Origin: Synanceia verrucosa | Lineage: Eukaryota > Chordata > Actinopteri > Perciformes > Synanceiidae | Length of the DNA stretch: 64,000 nucleotides | Direction: 5' to 3' | NCBI GenBank assembly: GCA_029721515.1 | Contig: CM056567.1 | Coordinates: 23,921,243-23,985,242, forward strand | Position numbers and translations under genes: made by a program | The notes under the pieces: model-generated | What the model was told of the DNA's origin: nothing | Seen by the model: only the letters and a program-made list of their open reading frames with translations | Databases searched by the model: none | Shown: positions 58,272 through 64,000 of the stretch, one piece after another | Numbering within the stretch: the stretch's first letter is position 1 | How the letters are laid out: each line of letters begins with the position of its first letter

Positions 58272-58970
58272 GTAAGTTTCTGCACAAAAATACTAAATAT
58301 AAAAACCATAAAGTGATGTTTTAATTTTTTTTTTTTTTTTTTGCACGTTCCAGGCAGATCATTATATGTTGTTTTATTTCTAACAGTTGTAGTATTCATG
58401 TTTTTATTCCTCCTCCTTCATCATGGAGAATAACTCAGAGCTTTTCCAAACTTCTTTATATTTTTCATTTTTGTTGTGTTGAAATTTAAATTTAAGTATT
58501 GAAAAGATAATACTGCAGACCTCTAGTTTGAAATTTTTACAAGATTTTCTTGTTTACCACCTCCATTCTGTTTAAAAAACATTTTAAAAATCAAATACAA
58601 TTGATAGGATTGAAGATAAAGATCTTTATTTGAAAAAGTGCCATATTTTTTAATGTTTTGAAAATCTTTTAAACAATTTAAATGATGGCTGAAATCCACA
58701 TAAAGAACATTTGATTGTGCTCATTTCCTTTTCTGTATTTCTTTATGTTCCCATTAAATACTTTACAGTAATTTATACTTAATGTTTTGTATGTTGAGAT
58801 GATGTTTTAGTATTTTTAGACCTCCTAAGGTTTTAGTGTTTTTAAACTTTCTGAATTTTGGCTATTTTTAAACTTTACTGATGTTTTATTTCCAGTGTAG
58901 TTTGATATATTTCAGGTCAGTGTGTTTGATGATTCTCTCTGTGCTGATATGCATGAGAGGCTTCTTAAAG

Positions 58971-58980
58971 GGAAGTGAAA
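58971..58980 (+). promoter_or_regulatory. GGAANNGAAA element in J-C intron, cluster 13
   Basis: GGAAGTGAAA with the octamer-like ATATGCAT upstream; candidate PU.1-IRF site. Confidence 0.45.
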
Positions 58981-59136
58981 CAATGTGTGAGTGAGTGACT
59001 GGTGGAGCAGAAAAAGCATCTGACAGAAACTCCTTAAAGGAGAAAATCATCTCTCACACAGTCAAGGTGTCTCAGTGTCTGCTGGTAGATTACAGCTCTG
59101 TGGTCCCTGTCCTCTAAGCTGATTGGTGTCTCCTAG

Positions 59137-59458
59137 GTGAAGTCCCTCCCACCCTGACGGTGCTGCAATCCTCCAGTGAGGAGCTGCAGCAGGGGAAGGC
59201 CACGCTCATGTGCCTGGCCAACAAGGGCTTCCCCTCAGACTGGAGTCTGGCCTGGAAGGTGGTCCCCAGCAGCATCAGCTGGGAGGAGAGCAGGAGCCCC
59301 GGGTGCTGGAGAAGGACGGCCACTACAGCTGGAGCAGCACCCTGACGCTCCCTGCAGACCAGTGGAGGAAGGTGGACTCTGTGACCTGTGAGGCCACCCA
59401 GGGCTCCCAGACTCCACTCTCAGAGACACTGATGAGAGACCAGTGTTCCCAGTCCTGA
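59137..59458 (+). pseudogene. Ig light chain constant exon C13, one-base frameshift
   Basis: 322 nt. CCCCGGG at about 59297-59303 replaces CCCCGGGG, so one G is lost after SRSP, the same place as in C4. The rest is intact, with AATAAA at 59580-59585. The mirror partner C10 is open. A pure homopolymer loss makes assembly error a real alternative. Confidence 0.8.
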
Positions 59459-59585
59459 CCTGACTCACTGGTACTCTGATACTGGTTTCACTCTGCTACT
59501 GCTCTCAGTCTGCAATACTCTCTCTGTCTCTCTCTCTCTCTCTCTCCTGCTTGTTTTGATGATCTCAACATTTTAAAACAATAAA

Positions 59586-59932
59586 GAAATCATCATGTGG
59601 ATTATAAATGTCTTTTGACTTCCTTTCTTTAACATATACTATATAATTTTGTGTGTCTCTGTGCTGTACGCTAAATGTGTCGTAGCTTTGGCCCTGTGAT
59701 TAACAGTCTGAGAAAATGTTATTGTTGTTAATAAATCTAATTTCATGATTATTGTTGAAGGTTATGGTTGTAGGTCTATTAGTGAAATTTTTTGTCATAT
59801 TTTAGATGTTTTTCTCTATATTTATAGCTTTTAAAACCATTATCTGGCTTTGGAAATATAAATTAAAGCCAAACAAAATAACCTAAAATAAATCTGACAG
59901 TGGTGCAAATGAGGAGGATTTTATTTCCCCAG
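59586..59932 (+). promoter_or_regulatory. Compressed upstream region of pomc copy B
   Basis: 347 bp between the C13 poly(A) signal and the likely exon 2 acceptor (TTTATTTCCCCAG, ending 59932). AT-rich, with TATA-like AATATAAATT near 59855. Exon 1 is not identified. Confidence 0.3.
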
Positions 59933-59996
59933 CTGATCAATGATAAAAACAAAATGAACTATGCTGTGTGTCGCTGTCTCGGATTGGCTGGTAGGA

Positions 59997-60127
59997 ATGT
60001 GTCCTGCGTGGCTATTGGTAGCTGTGGCGGTGGTGGGCGTGGTCAGAGGAGCCGCCAGTCAATGCTGGGATCATCCGAGCTGTCAGGAGGTCAACTCTGA
60101 CAGGAGCATGATGGTAATACACACACA

Positions 60128-60160
<33 letters not shown>

Positions 60161-61282
60161 TTTTTTGATGTCAGGCTCATGATGAGTCTTTGATAGGATC
60201 CTATCAAAGACTCCAGCTGCTGGAGTCGAGATGTTCTTAGCCTGGTTCAGCCTGGTTTGATTCAGGAACCAGACATTTAAAGCTACAGTTGGTAACCCTG
60301 TTCAGACACACTTTATTTTTGTTATACTGGGTGAGAGCAGTCAATACATTATGCATTCAAAAAAAGGAACTGTAGGCCTATAAATACTCCCTGCCTATGG
60401 GTCCCAATGGAAAGAACGTGGCTTTGGGTGGAGCACTGACGGGAGGGGGAGGAAGGCTTAGAGGAGGTGCCACTGTCAAATCTTGCTCGCTCTCTTGCTA
60501 GCTCTTCAGCATCACCGACCACAGTTTAAGTGTGAACCCACCTAAAGACACACCTGCCAGCCACACACACACACACACACACATGTTATAATATTGACTC
60601 ACTGCCTCAGCCCTATGATGTCCCTTATGATGTCTGCTCTCAGTCTCTTGCCTCACATGATTTTTATTATGTTCACTGATTACAGCAAACATCTTAACAC
60701 AATCTCTGTCCTGTCCTACTGCAGGAGTGCATCCAGCTCTGTCGCTCCGACCTCACTGCAGAGATGCCCGTCATCCCAGGTGATGCCCACCTCCAACCTC
60801 CTCCTCCGTCAGATCCCGAGTCTCCACCCCCCCCCCTCTCTTTTATCTCCCTCCTCTTCCTTCCCCTCCTCTCCTCAGGCCAAGCGCTCCTACTCCATGG
60901 AGCATTTCCGCTGGGGGAAACCTGTTGGACGAAAGCGCCGTCCCATCAAAGTTTACACCTCCAATGATGTGGCAGAAGAGTCAGCTGAGCTTTTCCTGGA
61001 GAGATGAGGAGACGGGAGCTTGCCAGCAAGATGACAGCTGCAGAGGATGAGGAGAAGGTGCAGGAGGTGGCAGAGGAGGAGCAGGACCAGCTCCCGGGTG
61101 ACGTCCACGAGAAGAAAGATGGCACATACAAGATGAAGCACTTTCGCTGGGGAGGCCCACCAGCCAGCAAGCGCTACGGTGGCTTCATGAAGAGCTGGGA
61201 TGAGCGCAGCCAGAGGCCGCTGCTCACACTCTTCAAAAACGTCATCAACAAAGATGGACAGCAGCAGGAGAGAGAGCAGTGA
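59997..61282 (+). pseudogene. pomc: Proopiomelanocortin copy B, two frameshifts
   Basis: Coding exon 2 is 59997-60113, matching copy A; exon 3 starts at 60725. Relative to copy A, 67 extra bases at 60807-60873 (a C-rich stretch beginning PSDPESP) shift the frame before SYSMEHFRW. The original frame then meets a stop at 60965-60967. A second change, one C lost where copy A has TTTTCCCTGG (near 60995), restores the frame from MRRREL onward. The ACTH and beta-endorphin parts are thus intact but in different frames. Longer teleost linkers often resemble the extra segment, so copy A may have lost it and copy B may have a small indel in its run of ten C residues. True pseudogene or sequence errors are both possible. 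Confidence 0.85.
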
Positions 61283-61701
61283 GGGAGGAGAGATCGATAG
61301 AAGAAGAGCAGACAGACTGACCAACAAGTCCTTCATACTAAAGATAAAAATGTTTCTCATTGCTGATTTGTCATACTGGCTAGTAACCCTGTCTCCTAGA
61401 AATCACATATATATTTGATGCAACTGACAGTTATTTTCACAAATGATAAATCAGCAGATTATTGTCTTTATTAATTCTTTAGTTTATAAAATGACAGACA
61501 ATAGGCTGCATTCAATCTAAATCAGGTGTTAGGCTGCAAGGTAGCGCACCATTTCGAAACAAAAGATGATCATTTTTGAAATTTTCCCTGCTCGCAGCTG
61601 CATTTATCTTTTCGGCACCTGTGCTACCCACATTCAAACTGCTGCTTCCGTTGCAATCTCAGATTTGGTGTGAATGCAACCTAAAATTAGGCCTACTTCG
61701 T

Positions 61702-61764
<63 letters not shown>

Positions 61765-62497
61765 CCAACCAACTGTTCAAAAGAGAAAGATAGCCACTTT
61801 GAAATGATCTAAAAGAGAACAAATTGAGTCTAATCAACCTTTTTGGACAAAAATGACAAGCAAGGATTTGTCTCCTTTTTCACCTCTGATGTTGCAAATA
61901 TACCAAATAAGTCATTCATGAGAGGCAGGGTTACACTATTGTTTGTCAGTGTGTTGTCTGCTCCTCTGAGATTTGGTAATATTCCAGCTAACTAAAACTA
62001 CATATTTGAGAATTGTTGTTAAATGTTTTCTGTCCCAAGGAAAATCATTTTCATAAATAAATAACCAATAAAGAGCCTGTGAGTGACACAAGGATCGGTC
62101 CTGAAAAGAGACACAGAAGGATGGAGTGAGAGAGAGACAAAATAAGAGAAACATGTTTTATATATTGATTCATGTAAATAACTGTAAATGACATGAAAAC
62201 ATAAAGTTATTTGCAAGCAAAATATGAGAGAATTATTTCTATCCATCTATCTTGTAGTTCTACATTAATTCCACAAGAGAGCAGTACCAGAGTTTCTAAT
62301 CTGACCCTGATCTGAACTAAATTAATGTTTTCAATGAAGACAGCAACATATCACAGTAGTTATTAATAACTATGGACACAACAGACGTAATGTTTATTAT
62401 TACAGTCTTTATTGGTTTAAGATGCAGAGTAGACAGCATTACATTAACATGGAGGAAAAATTACACTTGAAGTGATATGGAGACTGACAAAGCAGAC
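61283..62497. other. pomc 3' flank and non-coding interval, arm B
   Basis: Mirror of 43778-44680 plus extra sequence at about 61680-61920, including an AT dinucleotide repeat (about 61705-61760) absent from arm A. No gene is seen. Confidence 0.5.
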
Positions 62498-62519
62498 AGG
62501 GTGGGGATGACTGGATCTA
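62498..62519 (-). pseudogene. Nearly deleted C exon remnant (arm B)
   Basis: Mirror of 43756-43777, with the acceptor CTGCAG at 62520-62525 in reverse. The deletion therefore preceded the inverted duplication. Confidence 0.7.
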
Positions 62520-63206
62520 CTGCAGAGAGAGACCTTAATAAAGTTCATATGAGGTGGCAGCAGAAAAAGCTGCTTTTTTCGGTTGTTCTTCCTCAGACTG
62601 AAACATTTCACTTCCCTCTCTGAGAGCAGTAACCATGGCAACAGACAGGCATCACTGATGAACCTTGAAAACATATGGGACAGGAAGATAAATCTACTAA
62701 TCTAATCTAAATAAATCTAATGCTCGATCTGTAATTCAAGCAGAACCACAAAAATATTAAATCCTAACTAGTGGCTGAACCAATTTTGTACGAAGTCCAC
62801 CACAGTGAAACAAAGACATTGCACCTCTGACACCTCTCTCTGACTTTGACACAAACAAACCAAACACATTTCTAGTTCAGCTGGCAACTGATGAAAATGT
62901 TTTTAAACTTTTCTTTGTGAAATGTTAAACTTCTACAAAGATTCGAAAGAAAATATATCTTTCCGAATGGAAAACCTAAGTGCACTAACACATTCCTGAT
63001 CAATAGTGTGATGAAGTGATTGATCCATTGATAAACAGCATCATCAGAGTAATCCAAGTCCCTGTTGGAGTCAGTCAGAGCATTTCCATAGAGAGCCACT
63101 TTGCATCAGCAGCACCATGCTCCAGTGCTCTGGGAGACTTTATAGTCCTGAGAGTTGAACACTGGATGACTGACAGCTGTCCTTCATGACAACAGAAGAC
63201 ACAGAA

Positions 63207-63698
63207 ATGGTCCTCATCAAAAACATGACTTTGATCTCCGTCCTCATCTGGACTGTCCTCTGCTGCTGCTTCACAGGTAAAGTCCAGAGAATCAAACTCC
63301 TCTCCTCTATGAACATCCGTCCCTCTGAAATGAAGCCGACAAAACCATGACGCTGCTTTATGTTTTTGTCTCTGTATCCTCAGAGTCCAGAGGCCAGGTC
63401 ACAGTGACTCAGCCTGGAGCAGTGAGCTCTGCTCTGGGAGGCTCCGTCTCCATCACATGTAGGACCAGTCAGGATGTTTATAACTCTAACTATCTAGCCT
63501 GGTACCAACAGAGAGATGGAGGAACTCCTAAACTACTTATTTACGTCGCTAGCAGTCGAGCATCAGGGACTCCAGATCGTTTTACAGGCAGTGGATCAAA
63601 GTCTGACTTCACTCTGACCATCAGTGGAGTCCAGACTGAAGATGCAGCAGTTTACTACTGTCAGAGTGCACATTATATCAACAGTCAGTGGTTGTTCA
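63207..63698 (+). CDS. Ig light chain V segment V14, open
   Basis: Leader 63207-63276, V exon 63384-63698, RSS 63699-63726, octamer-like CTTTGCAT 63099-63106. The short CDR1 QDVYNSNYL matches V6, CDR2 is VASSRAS, CDR3 start QSAHYINSQWL. Mirror partner V9 differs in all three CDRs and has a stop. AATAAA occurs in the 3' flank near 63850. Confidence 0.92.
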
Positions 63699-64000
63699 CA
63701 CAGTGAAAAATCATCGTACAAAAACCTCCTGAACAGAAACTGAACTGACTGCTGCAGCTGGAAGCTACTGCAGAGACTGATACACTTCATTGAGGACACA
63801 CACACACACACTTGGTAGATGTCTCTCCTTCATCTTCTCTATCTGCAACAATAAAGTGACTTTCCACAGTGTCCTCTTATTTCTAGCTGGAGTGACTCTC
63901 AAAGATCAAAAGTCAAACCTCACAGTCTCCTCACCTTTTAATTCTGTACTGAGGTCAAACCAACAAGCTCTGATCATAAGAGGTTCCTGACCTCTGACTG

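Larger units (their letters stand above)
56553..64000. repeat. Inverted duplication, arm B
   Basis: Mirror image of 42275-49340. It begins at the GT repeat 3' of V13 and runs past the window end. Differences from arm A include an AT microsatellite (about 61705-61760), a 67 bp difference in pomc exon 3 and several small indels. Confidence 0.93.

Noticed and set aside
61700..61765. Peptide of alternating Tyr and Ile on both strands
   Set aside because: Translation of an AT dinucleotide repeat.

Overview
The window is vertebrate genomic DNA, almost certainly from a teleost (probably percomorph) fish. It is a multi-cluster immunoglobulin light-chain (kappa-like) locus. Evidence: V segments have split leader exons, canonical Cys/Trp frameworks and perfect 12-bp-spacer recombination signals (RSS); J segments have FGGG motifs and 23-bp-spacer RSS; C exons encode Ig domains ending in RDQCSQS. 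No prokaryotic features are present. Most short open frames are intron, RSS or antisense shadows of these split exons.

Layout. From 1 to 43 kb the basic unit is V on the minus strand, then J1, J2 and C on the plus strand. Rearrangement within a unit must therefore invert DNA. V1-V9 lie near 1.3, 11.6, 15.8, 19.3, 26.6, 29.0, 34.2, 38.4 and 42.6 kb. J pairs and C exons follow V1, V2, V4, V7 and V8. V3 and V5 are followed only by C fragments cut by a SINE. V6 is followed by an intact C of a second subtype but no J. V9 carries a stop codon and is followed by a nearly deleted C. Between units lie solo-LTR-like repeats, L2-type LINE fragments, two Harbinger-like inverted-repeat elements (one interrupted by a 3.65 kb RNase H-bearing LINE with a 13 bp target duplication) and a nested TTAA-flanked element.

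From about 42.3 kb to the end there is a large inverted duplication. Arm A (about 42.3-49.3 kb) and arm B (about 56.55-64.0 kb) each hold an Ig cluster plus a proopiomelanocortin (pomc) gene, separated by a spacer of about 7.2 kb. The pomc copy at 44.7-45.9 kb is intact, 202 codons. The copy at 60.0-61.3 kb has two frameshifts. Each pomc copy starts about 350 bp beyond the poly(A) signal of an Ig C exon, on the same strand. The spacer holds V11, the only member of a second V family, V12, a C remnant, and LINE, SINE and gypsy-like debris.

Totals: 14 V segments (13 open, 1 pseudogene), 14 intact J segments, 5 intact C exons, 3 C exons with one-base frameshifts, 5 C remnants and 2 pomc copies. 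The V copies are nearly identical in frameworks and flanks, but their CDRs are shuffled combinations of a few cassettes. The J-C introns share an octamer-like site and a GGAANNGAAA composite element, a plausible B-cell enhancer core. Several one-base frameshifts sit in G/C runs and could be assembly errors.
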